From Micromonospora sp. WMMD1128 (GTDB taxonomy: Bacteria > Actinomycetota > Actinomycetes > Mycobacteriales > Micromonosporaceae), in the NCBI RefSeq assembly GCF_027497235.1, contig NZ_CP114902.1, positions 558,001 to 622,000 on the forward strand: 64,000 nt of DNA. Reading direction: 5' to 3'. Position numbers and translations under genes: made by a program. This document shows positions 39,480 to 47,312 of the stretch, in pieces. Each line of letters opens with the position of its first letter. The first letter of the stretch is position 1. The notes under the pieces are model-generated. The model was not told the DNA's origin. It searched no databases and saw only the letters and a program-made list of their open reading frames with translations.

Positions 39480-40159
39480 CCATGTCCGAGCAGGAACCGG
39501 TCGAGGGCGCGACGCCGCGAGGCCCGCTGCGGGTGTTCCTCGTCGACGACCACGCGATGTTCCGGGCCGGCGTCCGCGCCGAGCTGGGCACCCGGGTCGA
39601 CGTCGTGGGCGAGGCCAGTTCGGTGGCCGAGGCGGTGACCCGGATCGCCGCCACCGGCCCGGACGTGGTGCTGCTCGACGTGCACATGCCGGACGGGGGT
39701 GGCCGGGCGGTGCTGGAGGCGATGCGGCGGACCCACCCGCAGGTGAAGTTCCTGGCGTTGAGCGTGTCCGACGCGGCGGAGGACGTGATCGGTCTGATCC
39801 GGGCCGGCGCCCGGGGTTACGTCACCAAGACCATCTCGCCGGAGGAACTGACCGACGCGATCCGCCGGGTGGCCGACGGCGACGCCGTGTTCAGCCCGCG
39901 GCTGGCGGGGTTCGTGCTCGACGCGTTCGCGTCCCGGCCGGACGCGCCGGTCGCCGACCCCGAGCTGGACCAGCTCACCAACCGGGAGCGCGAGGTCCTG
40001 CGGCTGCTCGCCCGGGGGTACGCCTACAAGGAGATCGCGAAGGAGCTCTTCATCTCGATCAAGACGGTCGAGACGCACGTGTCCAACGTGCTGCGCAAGC
40101 TCCAGATGTCGAACCGGTACGAGTTGTCCCGGTGGGCTGCCGACCGCCGGCTCGTCTGA
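39476..40159 (+). CDS. NarL/LuxR-family response regulator
   Basis: 227 aa. The receiver domain has the acidic pair in VFLVDDHAMF and the phosphoacceptor D68 in VVLLDVHMPDGGG; the lysine region reads GYVTKTIS. A LuxR helix-turn-helix follows at about 162-220 (LTNREREVLRLLARGYAYKEIA; SIKTVETHVSNVLRKLQM). It overlaps the kinase by four bases. The kinase, this regulator and the divergent PspC operon form one envelope-stress module. MTMSEQ allows an alternative ATG at 39482. Confidence 0.9.
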   Translation: MTMSEQEPVEGATPRGPLRVFLVDDHAMFRAGVRAELGTRVDVVGEASSVAEAVTRIAATGPDVVLLDVHMPDGGGRAVLEAMRRTHPQVKFLALSVSDAAEDVIGLIRAGARGYVTKTISPEELTDAIRRVADGDAVFSPRLAGFVLDAFASRPDAPVADPELDQLTNREREVLRLLARGYAYKEIAKELFISIKTVETHVSNVLRKLQMSNRYELSRWAADRRLV

Positions 40160-40733
40160 CCGCGACCCCGGACACCCGCGACGCCCTCGTCCACCCAGCC
40201 GGGGACGGTGCCCGCACAGCGGACGACGCCATCAGCCGGATGGGTAGAACTCGGTGTGATCGGCACCAATTCGGGGGGTGCCGCGGCGGGTGGGAGCGCG
40301 CTCACCGAGCCGGGCGGCCGGGGTGGTCTCCGTCGGTATGGGCGTGTCTTACCTGTTCAGGGGCGTGCGATCCGCGCCGTTTGTGATCTTTTCTCAAGTA
40401 TCGGCAACGTGGCGGGCAACTAACGGCTTGATAACGGCACCTTCACGGAATGGGCCGGTGGGTGTCACAGTGGCAGCACCTCACCCCCCGGTGTGAGGCA
40501 TCTCGTCGGGTCCACCGACCGCGGAACGCCGCTACCCGCGTCGCCCGTGGTCGTCGATCCTGCGCGGTGTCCTCGTCGAAGGGTGTGGCGCCCGGCGGAT
40601 CGGTACCCCAGGGGTGTCCCGATTTCCTCTGCGGTAAACCGACGACCTGTGGTCCGGGTCGTCGGCGGTGTCACCCCCCACACGTGCGTGAAACCCACGA
40701 CGGAACCAGGTTAGAAAGAGGAGGCCCCTCGGA
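40160..40733. other. 574-base intergenic region upstream of oppA
   Basis: No gene is convincing here. The stretch 40378-40440 is AT-rich for this genome (TTTGTGATCTTTTCTCAAGT) and probably holds the oppA promoter and regulator sites, but I cannot pick a clean -35/-10 pair. A small stem CCTCAC...GTGAGG lies at 40479-40498. GAGGAGG before 40734 is the oppA ribosome site. A leader of 200-300 nt is implied. Confidence 0.4.
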
Positions 40734-42380
40734 ATGAGAGTCTCGAAGCGGGCGAGCGGCGCGCTCGCGGTGGGCGCGGCATTCGCGCTCATCGCGTCCG
40801 GCTGCTCCAGCGGGAACAACGACGACGGTGACGGCTCCGGCGCGAGTTCGGACGGCGCCATCGTCGTCGACGGCACCCAGCCGGAGAACCCCCTGGTTCC
40901 GGCGAACACCACCGAGACCGGTGGCGGCAAGATCATCGACTGGGTCTGGAGCGGCCTGGTCGAGTACCCCAACAACGGTGGGGCGCCGCAGAACCTGCTC
41001 GCCGAGTCGATCGACACGAGCGACTCGAAGGTCTTCAAGATCAAGATCAAGCCGAACACCAAGTTCCACGACGGCACCACCGTCAAGGCCGAGAGCTTCG
41101 TCAAGGCCTGGAACTGGGCGGCGTACGGGCCGAACGGCGCGCAGAACGCCTCGTTCTTCTCCGACATCCAGGGCTTCGAGGACGTCTACACCGAGGACCC
41201 GGACGGCCCGGACGGCCCGAAGAAGGCCCCGGAGCCGAAGGCCAAGGAGATGTCCGGCCTCAAGGTCGTCGACGACACGACCTTCGAGGTCACGCTCGCC
41301 GCGCCGACCGCCGTGTTCCCGACCAAGCTCGGCTACAGCGCCTTCATGCCGCTGCCGGACGCGTTCTTCGCCACCACCCCGGCGGAGTTCGGCAAGAAGC
41401 CGATCGGTAACGGCCCGGTCAGTCTCGTCTCCTGGCAGGACGACGTCGAGATCAAGCTCACGCGCTTCGACGACTACAGCCTGCGTGACAAGATGAAGAT
41501 CAAGGACGTCACCGTCAAGATGTACCAGGACGACACGGCGGCGTACAACGACCTGCTCGCCGGCAACCTGGACTTCCAGCAGCAGGTTCCGGTCTCGTCG
41601 CTGGCCGGCGACAAGTGGAAGACCGACCTGGGCGAGCGCGCGATCCAGACGACCGTCCCGTCGAACGGCATCATCGCCTTCCCGATCTACGACAAGAAGT
41701 TCCAGAACGCCAAGCTGCGTAAGGCGATCTCGCTCTCCATCGACCGGCAGGCCATCACCGACAAGATCTTCTTCGGTAACCGGAAGCCGGCCGACAGCTG
41801 GGCCAACCCGCTGACCCCGGGCGCGACCCCGGGCGACTGCACCTCCTGCAAGTTCGACCCGGCCCAGGCCAAGCAGCTCCTCCAGGAGGCCGGCGGCTTC
41901 CAGGGCAAGCTGACCCTGTCGTACAACGCGGACGCCAGCCACAAGGAGTGGATGGAGGCCGTCGCCCAGCAGATCAAGACCAACCTGGGCATCGACGCGG
42001 TCGCCGTCGGCGTGCCGACCTTCGCGGTCTTCCGCGCCAACATCAACGCCTACAAGATGGACGGCATGTACCGGGCCGGTTGGCAGCAGGACTACCCGGA
42101 CGTGGAGAACTGGATCAACCCGCTCTACGTGACCGGCGGTTCCTCGAACGACGGCAAGTACAGCAACCCGCAGGTGGACGCCCTCGCCAAGGAGGCCTCC
42201 TCGGCCCCCAGCCTCGAGGAGGCGCACAAGAAGTTCGCCGAGGCCACCAAGCTCATCGACCAGGACGTCCCGGCGATCCCGGTCTACTTCAGCGGCGAGC
42301 AGTCCGGCCACTCGGAGAAGATCAAGAAGCTGGAACTGACCAACGTCGGCGAACTCGACATCACCTCGGTCGAGCTCTGA
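40734..42380 (+). CDS. oppA: Oligopeptide ABC transporter substrate-binding lipoprotein
   Basis: A 548-aa family 5 extracellular solute-binding protein. The signal peptide ends in lipobox IASGC (about residue 22), followed by a Gly/Ser/Asp linker. FKIKIKPNTKFHDGTTVKAESFVKAW is the SBP_bac_5 signature region, and the GWQQDYPDVENWINPLY block lines the binding cleft. It delivers oligopeptides or other solutes to OppBCDF encoded next. The start is fixed by GAGGAGG. Confidence 0.92.
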   Translation: MRVSKRASGALAVGAAFALIASGCSSGNNDDGDGSGASSDGAIVVDGTQPENPLVPANTTETGGGKIIDWVWSGLVEYPNNGGAPQNLLAESIDTSDSKVFKIKIKPNTKFHDGTTVKAESFVKAWNWAAYGPNGAQNASFFSDIQGFEDVYTEDPDGPDGPKKAPEPKAKEMSGLKVVDDTTFEVTLAAPTAVFPTKLGYSAFMPLPDAFFATTPAEFGKKPIGNGPVSLVSWQDDVEIKLTRFDDYSLRDKMKIKDVTVKMYQDDTAAYNDLLAGNLDFQQQVPVSSLAGDKWKTDLGERAIQTTVPSNGIIAFPIYDKKFQNAKLRKAISLSIDRQAITDKIFFGNRKPADSWANPLTPGATPGDCTSCKFDPAQAKQLLQEAGGFQGKLTLSYNADASHKEWMEAVAQQIKTNLGIDAVAVGVPTFAVFRANINAYKMDGMYRAGWQQDYPDVENWINPLYVTGGSSNDGKYSNPQVDALAKEASSAPSLEEAHKKFAEATKLIDQDVPAIPVYFSGEQSGHSEKIKKLELTNVGELDITSVEL

Positions 42381-42394
42381 TCCGAACGGTCTGA

Positions 42395-42435
42395 CCCCGG
42401 GTCGGGCTCGCCTAACCGGTGAGCCCGACCCGGGG
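42395..42435 (+). terminator. Stem-loop between oppA and oppB
   Basis: Perfect 15-base arms CCCCGGGTCGGGCTC and GAGCCCGACCCGGGG, loop GCCTAACCGGT, 14 nt after oppA. No T-run. It is probably a partial terminator or mRNA-stabilising 3' end that keeps oppA more abundant than the downstream subunits. Confidence 0.7.
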
Positions 42436-42524
42436 CCGTTCCGCGAGGGGGTGTACAACGAACCCCTCGCACGTTGTCGTCACCGCGTCGGGTGCCCGGC
42501 GCTCCCTGTCTGGAGGACCACCCC

Positions 42525-43451
42525 ATGGGCCGTTATCTCTTGAGACGGCTGCTGCAACTCGTGCCGGTGTTCATCGGCACGACGTTCCTGATCTACTGGC
42601 TCGTCTGGTCGGTGCCCGGTGACCCCTTCGCCGGCAAGTGCGGCGACCGCGGGTGCCCGCCGAACTACCGGGCCATGATGACCGAGAAATATCATCTCGA
42701 CGACTCGATCTGGGTGCAGTACGCCAGCTACATGAAGAACCTTTTCCAGGGTGACTTCGGTATCACGTTCGGTGGTCGCGAGATCAGCGACATCATCGCC
42801 ACGTCGTACCCGAACACCCTGAAGCTGGCGGTGGTCGCGCTCGCCATCGAGGCCGTGATCGGCCTCGGCGCGGGTGTCCTGACCGGTCTGCGACGCAACG
42901 GCTTTTTGGACAACCTGGTCCTGATCTCCACCCTCTTCCTGATCGCCCTGCCGGTCTTCGTCATCGGCTTCGTGCTCCAGTGGGTGCTGGGCGTCAAGTG
43001 GGGCCTCATCAACCCGACCGTCTCCAACGAGATGCGGTTCAGCGAGCTGATCGTGCCCGGCTTCGTGCTCGGCAGCGCCTCGATGGCGTACATCGCCCGG
43101 GTGGCGCGGACGAGCATCGCCGAGAACCGGCGGGCCGACTACGTCCGCACCGCGATCGCCAAGGGCCTCCCGATGCGCCGGGTGGTCGGCGTGCACCTGC
43201 TGCGCAACTCGCTCATCCCGGTGGTCACGCTGCTCGGCACCGACCTCGGCGCGCTGATGGGCGGCGCGATCGTCACCGAGGGCATCTTCGGCATCAACGG
43301 CATCGGCCGGCAGGTGCTGCGCTCCATCGTCACGAAGGAGAGCGCTACCGTTGTCGGCATCGTGGTGGTGCTCGTGCTCGTCTACCTCGTGATGAACCTG
43401 CTGGTGGACCTGCTCTACGCCGCCCTCGACCCGAGGATCCGCTATGAGTGA
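42525..43451 (+). CDS. oppB: Oligopeptide ABC transporter permease OppB
   Basis: A 308-aa inner-membrane protein with six helices. RYLLRRLLQLVPVFIGTTFLIY is the typical first helix, and the EAA coupling loop includes RADYVRTAIAKGLPMRRVV. It ends in LDPRIRYE. The ATG at 42525 has TGGAGGA 8 nt upstream. It pairs with OppC to form the translocation channel. Confidence 0.93.
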   Translation: MGRYLLRRLLQLVPVFIGTTFLIYWLVWSVPGDPFAGKCGDRGCPPNYRAMMTEKYHLDDSIWVQYASYMKNLFQGDFGITFGGREISDIIATSYPNTLKLAVVALAIEAVIGLGAGVLTGLRRNGFLDNLVLISTLFLIALPVFVIGFVLQWVLGVKWGLINPTVSNEMRFSELIVPGFVLGSASMAYIARVARTSIAENRRADYVRTAIAKGLPMRRVVGVHLLRNSLIPVVTLLGTDLGALMGGAIVTEGIFGINGIGRQVLRSIVTKESATVVGIVVVLVLVYLVMNLLVDLLYAALDPRIRYE

Positions 43452-43530
43452 CCGCCGCAGCGAACGAATCGTCCCAGCAGTCTGCGCGGGTAACCACGCC
43501 CGTGCCGAGCGCATCGAGGTGCGGGCATGA
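43444..43530 (+). CDS. Candidate 28-aa ORF linking oppB and oppC
   Basis: An ATG inside the last oppB codons opens a 28-codon frame (MSDRRSERIV...ERIEVRA) whose TGA overlaps the oppC ATG (ATGA). Both ends are thus in position for stop-start coupling, bridging an otherwise 75-nt gap with no strong Shine-Dalgarno before oppC. The peptide is basic and lacks a membrane segment. It may serve only to carry ribosomes to oppC. SDRRSERI-like sequences occur commonly in actinomycete intergenic repeats, which is an alternative origin. Confidence 0.4.
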   Translation: MSDRRSERIVPAVCAGNHARAERIEVRA

Positions 43531-44510
43531 GTGAACCGAATAGCGCGTCGGTCGTCGCGCCGCCGCCGTCGACCATGCCCACCGAGGCGGGTTCCGGCGC
43601 CCCCGCCGACGCCGGCCTGCCGGAGAACGCCAAGCAGCAGAAGCCCCGTGGCCTGCTCGGCGACGCCTGGCTCGACCTGCGCCGCAAGCCGCTGTTCTGG
43701 ATCTCGGCGGCGTTCATCGTGCTGTTCATCGTGATGGCGGCGTTCCCGTCGCTGTTCACCTCCGGCGACGCGGTCAACGGCGCGCTGGAGCGCAGCCGGG
43801 TCGAGCCGTCGTCCTCCGCCTGGTTCGGCTACGACGTGCAGGGCCGCGACGTCTACTCCCGCGTCATCTACGGTGCCCGAGCGTCGATCGTGGTGGCTCT
43901 GGTCTCCACCACCCTCACCCTGCTGTTCGGTGGCGCGATGGGCGTCATCGCCGGTTACCGCGGCGGTTGGGTGGACGCGCTGCTCTCCCGGGTCGCGGAC
44001 ATCTTCTTCGGCCTGCCGTTCGTACTCGGCGCGATCGTCATCCTGACCACTTTCAACGGCTCCGGCACCGACAACGGCGAGTGGACGATCATGGGGCTGG
44101 TCATCCTGTCCCTGAGCGTGCTGAGCTGGCCGGTGGTGATGCGGCTGATGCGCTCCTCGGTGCTCGCCACCAAGGAGGCCGACTACATCGTGGCGGCCCG
44201 CGCGCTCGGCGCCGGCACCGGCCGGATCATCCTCAAGCACCTGCTGCCCAACTGCCTGGCGCCGCTGCTGGTCTACGGCACGATCATGGTGGGTTCGTTC
44301 ATCGGCGCCGAGGCCACGCTCTCCTTCCTGGGCATCGGCCTGAAGAGCCCGGTGGTCTCCTGGGGCATCATGATCAGCGAGGCGCAGAACTACATCCGGG
44401 TCTCGCCGTACCTGCTGTTCTTCCCCTCCGCGTTCCTCGTCACCGCCGTGCTGAGCTTCGTGATGCTCGGCGAGGCGGTCCGCGAGGCCCTCGACCCGAA
44501 GCTCCGATAG
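43527..44510 (+). CDS. oppC: Oligopeptide ABC transporter permease OppC
   Basis: 327 aa. A cytoplasmic N-terminus of about 50 residues, then six membrane helices (FWISAAFIVLFIVMAAFPSL first). AWFGYDVQGRDVYSRVIYGARAS is the OppC signature, and ADYIVAARALGAGTGRIILKHLLPN is the EAA coupling loop. It forms a heterodimer with OppB. It ends 10 nt before oppD. Confidence 0.93.
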   Translation: MSEPNSASVVAPPPSTMPTEAGSGAPADAGLPENAKQQKPRGLLGDAWLDLRRKPLFWISAAFIVLFIVMAAFPSLFTSGDAVNGALERSRVEPSSSAWFGYDVQGRDVYSRVIYGARASIVVALVSTTLTLLFGGAMGVIAGYRGGWVDALLSRVADIFFGLPFVLGAIVILTTFNGSGTDNGEWTIMGLVILSLSVLSWPVVMRLMRSSVLATKEADYIVAARALGAGTGRIILKHLLPNCLAPLLVYGTIMVGSFIGAEATLSFLGIGLKSPVVSWGIMISEAQNYIRVSPYLLFFPSAFLVTAVLSFVMLGEAVREALDPKLR

Positions 44511-44520
44511 GGGAACTGAG

Positions 44521-45564
44521 TTGTCCGACATTCTCGTGTCCGAGCAGTCCGCGGCGGGCGCCGACGGATCCGGCCGCCCCTCGGGCCGCCTGCTCGAGGT
44601 CGACGACCTGCGGGTGGAGTTCCGCACCCGGGACGGCGTCGCCAAGGTGATCAACGGTGTGACGTACCACGTCGACGCGGGGGAGACCCTCGCCGTGCTC
44701 GGCGAATCCGGCTCCGGCAAGAGCGTCACCGCGCAGACGATCATGGGCATCCTGGACACCCCGCCCGGGTTTGTCACCGGCGGCGAGGTCCGCTTCCACG
44801 GCAAGGACATGCTCAAGCAGTCCGCCGAGCAGCGGCGACGGATCCGTGGCGAGGGCATCGCCATGATCTTCCAGGACTCGCTCTCGGCCCTCAACCCGGT
44901 TTTCACCGTCGGCTTCCAGATCGCCGAGCAGTTCCGCATCCGGCGCGGCCTCAGCCGCTCGGACGCCAAGAAGCGCGCGATCGAGATGCTCGACCAGGTG
45001 AAGATCCCCAACGCCAAGGGCCGGTTCAGCAACTACCCGCACCAGTTCTCCGGCGGTATGCGGCAGCGCGCCATGATCGCGATGTCGCTGGCGCTGGACC
45101 CCGAGGTGCTGATCGCGGACGAGCCGACCACCGCGCTGGACGTGACCGTGCAGGCCCAGATCATGGATCTGCTCGGCGAACTCCAGCGGGAGCGGCAGAT
45201 GGGCATGATCCTGATCACCCACGACCTCGGCGTGGTCGCCGACGTCGCGGACCGGATCGCGGTCATGTACGCCGGTCGGATCGTCGAGGAGGCAAGCGTC
45301 TACGAGCTGTACGCCAAGCCGGCGCACCCGTACACCCTGGGCCTGCTCAACTCGATCCCGCGGATGGACGAGAAGGGGCAGGAGCTCCGGACCATCAAGG
45401 GGCTCCCGCCGAACCTGATGAACATCCCGCCGGGCTGCTCCTTCAACCCGCGCTGCCCGATGGCGCAGCCGGTGTGCCGGGAGAAGGTCCCGCCGCTGCT
45501 CCAACTGGGCAACGGCCGGACCAGCGCCTGCCACTTCGCCGAGGAGCTCGTGAGCCGTGACTGA
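44521..45564 (+). CDS. oppD: Oligopeptide ABC transporter ATP-binding protein OppD
   Basis: 347 aa. Walker A is [10 protein letters not shown], the signature [12 protein letters not shown], and Walker [13 protein letters not shown]. The C-terminal peptide-transporter extension has a cysteine-rich motif ([14 protein letters not shown]) that binds an iron-sulfur cluster in related OppD proteins. The TTG start has AGGGGA 7-8 nt upstream; an in-frame GTG at 44536 is the alternative. It overlaps oppF by 8 nt. Confidence 0.92.
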   Translation: MSDILVSEQSAAGADGSGRPSGRLLEVDDLRVEFRTRDGVAKVINGVTYHVDAGETLAVLGESGSGKSVTAQTIMGILDTPPGFVTGGEVRFHGKDMLKQSAEQRRRIRGEGIAMIFQDSLSALNPVFTVGFQIAEQFRIRRGLSRSDAKKRAIEMLDQVKIPNAKGRFSNYPHQFSGGMRQRAMIAMSLALDPEVLIADEPTTALDVTVQAQIMDLLGELQRERQMGMILITHDLGVVADVADRIAVMYAGRIVEEASVYELYAKPAHPYTLGLLNSIPRMDEKGQELRTIKGLPPNLMNIPPGCSFNPRCPMAQPVCREKVPPLLQLGNGRTSACHFAEELVSRD

Positions 45565-46573
45565 GAACATCATCGAGGTTCGTGATCTGGTCAAGCACTA
45601 CCCCGTGACCCGGGGCGTCGTGTTCAAGAAGACCATCGGTCACGTCAAGGCGGTCGACGGCGTCTCCTTCGACCTCAGGGCCGGCGAGACGCTCGGCGTG
45701 GTCGGCGAGTCCGGCTGCGGCAAGTCGACGCTCGCCCGGGTGCTGATGAACCTGGAGAAGCCGACCGCAGGTCAGGTGCTCTACAAGGGCCAGGACATCT
45801 CCAAGCTCTCCGGTGGCGCGCTGCGGCGGCTGCGCCGGCAGATCCAGCTGGTGATGCAGGACCCGTACACCTCGCTCAACCCGCGGATGACGGTCGGTGA
45901 CCTGATCGGCGAGCCGTTCGAGATCCACCCCGACGTGGCTCCGCGCGGCAGCCGGCGGGCCAAGGTCAAGGAACTGCTCGACCTGGTCGGCCTGAACCCC
46001 GAGCACATCAACCGCTATCCGCACCAGTTCTCCGGCGGCCAGCGGCAGCGCATCGGCATCGCCCGGGCGCTGGCGCTGCGGCCCGAGGTGATCGTCTGCG
46101 ACGAGCCGGTGTCGGCCCTGGACGTCTCCATCCAGGCCCAGGTGATGAACCTGCTGGAGAAGCTCCAGGGCGAGCTGGGTCTGTCGTACGTCTTCATCGC
46201 CCACGACCTGTCGGTCGTGCGGCACCTGTCGGACCGGGTCGCCGTGATGTACCTGGGCAAGATGGTGGAGGTGGGCACCGAGGACGAGATCTACGAGCGG
46301 CCCACCCACCCGTACACCCAGGCGCTGCTGTCGGCGGTGCCGGTGCCGGACCCGACCCTGCGGGAGAGCAAGGCGATCATCCGGCTCCAGGGTGACGTGC
46401 CCTCGCCGGTCAGCCCGCCCTCGGGGTGCCGGTTCCGCACCCGGTGCTGGAAGGCGCAGGACATCTGCGCCCAGGAGGTGCCGCTGCTCCAGATCCGGCC
46501 GGGCTCGGACCACCCGAGCGCCTGCCACTTCGCGGAGAAGCGGAATATCGTCGTCACCCACGAGGTGGCCTGA
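45557..46573 (+). CDS. oppF: Oligopeptide ABC transporter ATP-binding protein OppF
   Basis: 338 aa. [25 protein letters not shown] is the OppF-type opening. Walker [11 protein letters not shown], signature [12 protein letters not shown] and Walker [13 protein letters not shown] are intact. The C-terminal extension has [14 protein letters not shown], again a cluster-binding cysteine pattern. GTG start inside the end of oppD. It is the last gene of the operon, followed by a perfect hairpin. Confidence 0.93.
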   Translation: MTENIIEVRDLVKHYPVTRGVVFKKTIGHVKAVDGVSFDLRAGETLGVVGESGCGKSTLARVLMNLEKPTAGQVLYKGQDISKLSGGALRRLRRQIQLVMQDPYTSLNPRMTVGDLIGEPFEIHPDVAPRGSRRAKVKELLDLVGLNPEHINRYPHQFSGGQRQRIGIARALALRPEVIVCDEPVSALDVSIQAQVMNLLEKLQGELGLSYVFIAHDLSVVRHLSDRVAVMYLGKMVEVGTEDEIYERPTHPYTQALLSAVPVPDPTLRESKAIIRLQGDVPSPVSPPSGCRFRTRCWKAQDICAQEVPLLQIRPGSDHPSACHFAEKRNIVVTHEVA

Positions 46574-46584
46574 ACCAGACCGGA

Positions 46585-46619
46585 CCGTCTGCCGGCGTCA
46601 CCTCGACGCCGGCAGACGG
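46585..46619 (+). terminator. opp operon terminator
   Basis: Perfect 15-base arms CCGTCTGCCGGCGTC and GACGCCGGCAGACGG, 5-nt loop, 11 nt past oppF. It may also serve the convergent chorismate mutase gene. Confidence 0.85.
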
Positions 46620-46668
46620 TTCGTCGTCTCCGGCGGCCCGCAGGCCGTCCGCCTTTCCGCCGGGCGGG

Positions 46669-47022
46669 TCACAACGGGCCGCGACCGGCGCGCAGCAGCA
46701 GCAGCGCGAGCTGCGTGCCGTCGGCGCCGAGTTCCGCCCGGAACCGCTCCAGGATCTGCCGCTCGCGGGAGAGCACCAGCCGGGTCCCGCCGGAGGCCAT
46801 CCGCGTCGCGCCGACCTCCTGGGAGAGCGCGGCCCGCTCCTGCCAGAGCGCGATGAGCGTGCTGTCGATCTCGTCGATCCGCCGCCGGATGTCGCCGATC
46901 CGCTCGGCCGCGGCCGAGTCGTCGGTGCCGGTCCGCGCCGCCGCGGCGCCGGTCGGGTCGCCGCCCGCCGGCCGTTCGTGCCGCGCCGGGCCGCCGCTGG
47001 ACTCCACCACGTCAGTCATCAT
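46669..47022 (-). CDS. Chorismate mutase, AroQ-delta type
   Basis: 117 aa. Converts chorismate to prephenate, the branch to Phe and Tyr. After a 40-residue Pro/Ala-rich N-terminus, the helical AroQ domain reads IDEIDSTLIALWQERAALSQEV and ATRMASGGTRLVLSRERQI, very like the mycobacterial intracellular enzyme (Rv0948c, from memory), which is activated by binding DAHP synthase. The tail ends LLLLRAGRGPL, whereas I recall a GRL-GH ending in that enzyme. Two adjacent ATGs at 47022 and 47019; GAGAGGG is the ribosome site. The transcript has an unusual attenuator-like leader. Confidence 0.88.
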   Translation of the reverse strand: MMTDVVESSGGPARHERPAGGDPTGAAAARTGTDDSAAAERIGDIRRRIDEIDSTLIALWQERAALSQEVGATRMASGGTRLVLSRERQILERFRAELGADGTQLALLLLRAGRGPL

Positions 47023-47069
47023 CGTCGTCCCTCTCGGGGGTCGGGCCCGGTACCCGGATCCCGGGACGG

Positions 47070-47102
47070 AAAAGCCCCGGGCTCGGGGAGCCCGGGGCTT
47101 TT
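47070..47102 (-). terminator. Terminator stem of the chorismate mutase leader (candidate attenuator)
   Basis: Perfect 14-base arms (AAAAGCCCCGGGCT, 47070-47083, and its complement 47089-47102) around a 5-nt loop. Read leftward it lies 16 nt after the leader-peptide stop and is followed by TTTTCC, so it would stop transcription about 50 nt before the chorismate mutase start. On the plus strand it also has a T5 run, but no plus-strand gene ends nearby except oppF, which has its own terminator. Confidence 0.75.
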
Positions 47103-47117
47103 TCGTAGGTCTGTCGA

Positions 47118-47183
47118 TCAGGCGCGACCCACGGCTGCCGGACTCCCGGTGCCGTAGTAAAAGGAGAAGCGCCTGTCGAACAC
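47118..47183 (-). CDS. Candidate leader peptide with Phe/Tyr cluster upstream of chorismate mutase
   Basis: A 21-codon frame starting GTG and ending TGA. Its residues 2-10 are FDRRFSFYY: three Phe and two Tyr in nine codons, including a TTT codon that is very rare in this genome. A CATACT box lies 7 nt before the GTG, the leaderless spacing seen for other genes here. The terminator follows within 16 nt of the stop and is followed by the gene for the Phe/Tyr branch enzyme. This arrangement fits ribosome-mediated attenuation sensing charged tRNA-Phe or tRNA-Tyr. Confidence 0.65.
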   Translation of the reverse strand: MFDRRFSFYYGTGSPAAVGRA

Positions 47184-47190
47184 GTCGTCG

Positions 47191-47220
47191 AGTATGCCGA
47201 CCGCCGGGGTGGGCGCGCAA
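47191..47220 (-). promoter_or_regulatory. Promoter of the chorismate mutase leader transcript
   Basis: On the minus strand TTGCGC (47220-47215), 18 nt, CATACT (47196-47191), then 7 nt to the GTG of the leader peptide. Confidence 0.55.
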
Positions 47221-47297
47221 GGAAGTCGGCCAACAGATGGGACGCGGCCGGGCGGTGGGACCGGCCGCGCGGGCGCGGAAGTGTCCGGCCGACGGCA

Positions 47298-47303
47298 TAG
47301 ACT
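47298..47303 (+). promoter_or_regulatory. -10 box of a leaderless uvrD promoter
   Basis: TAGACT, 9 nt before the uvrD ATG and without a Shine-Dalgarno. Confidence 0.45.
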
Positions 47304-47312
47304 CGGGCTGCG

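Noticed and set aside
40493..40714. Small ORFs in the oppA upstream region
   Set aside because: They lack ribosome sites and recognisable composition and overlap one another; the region is better explained as regulatory.
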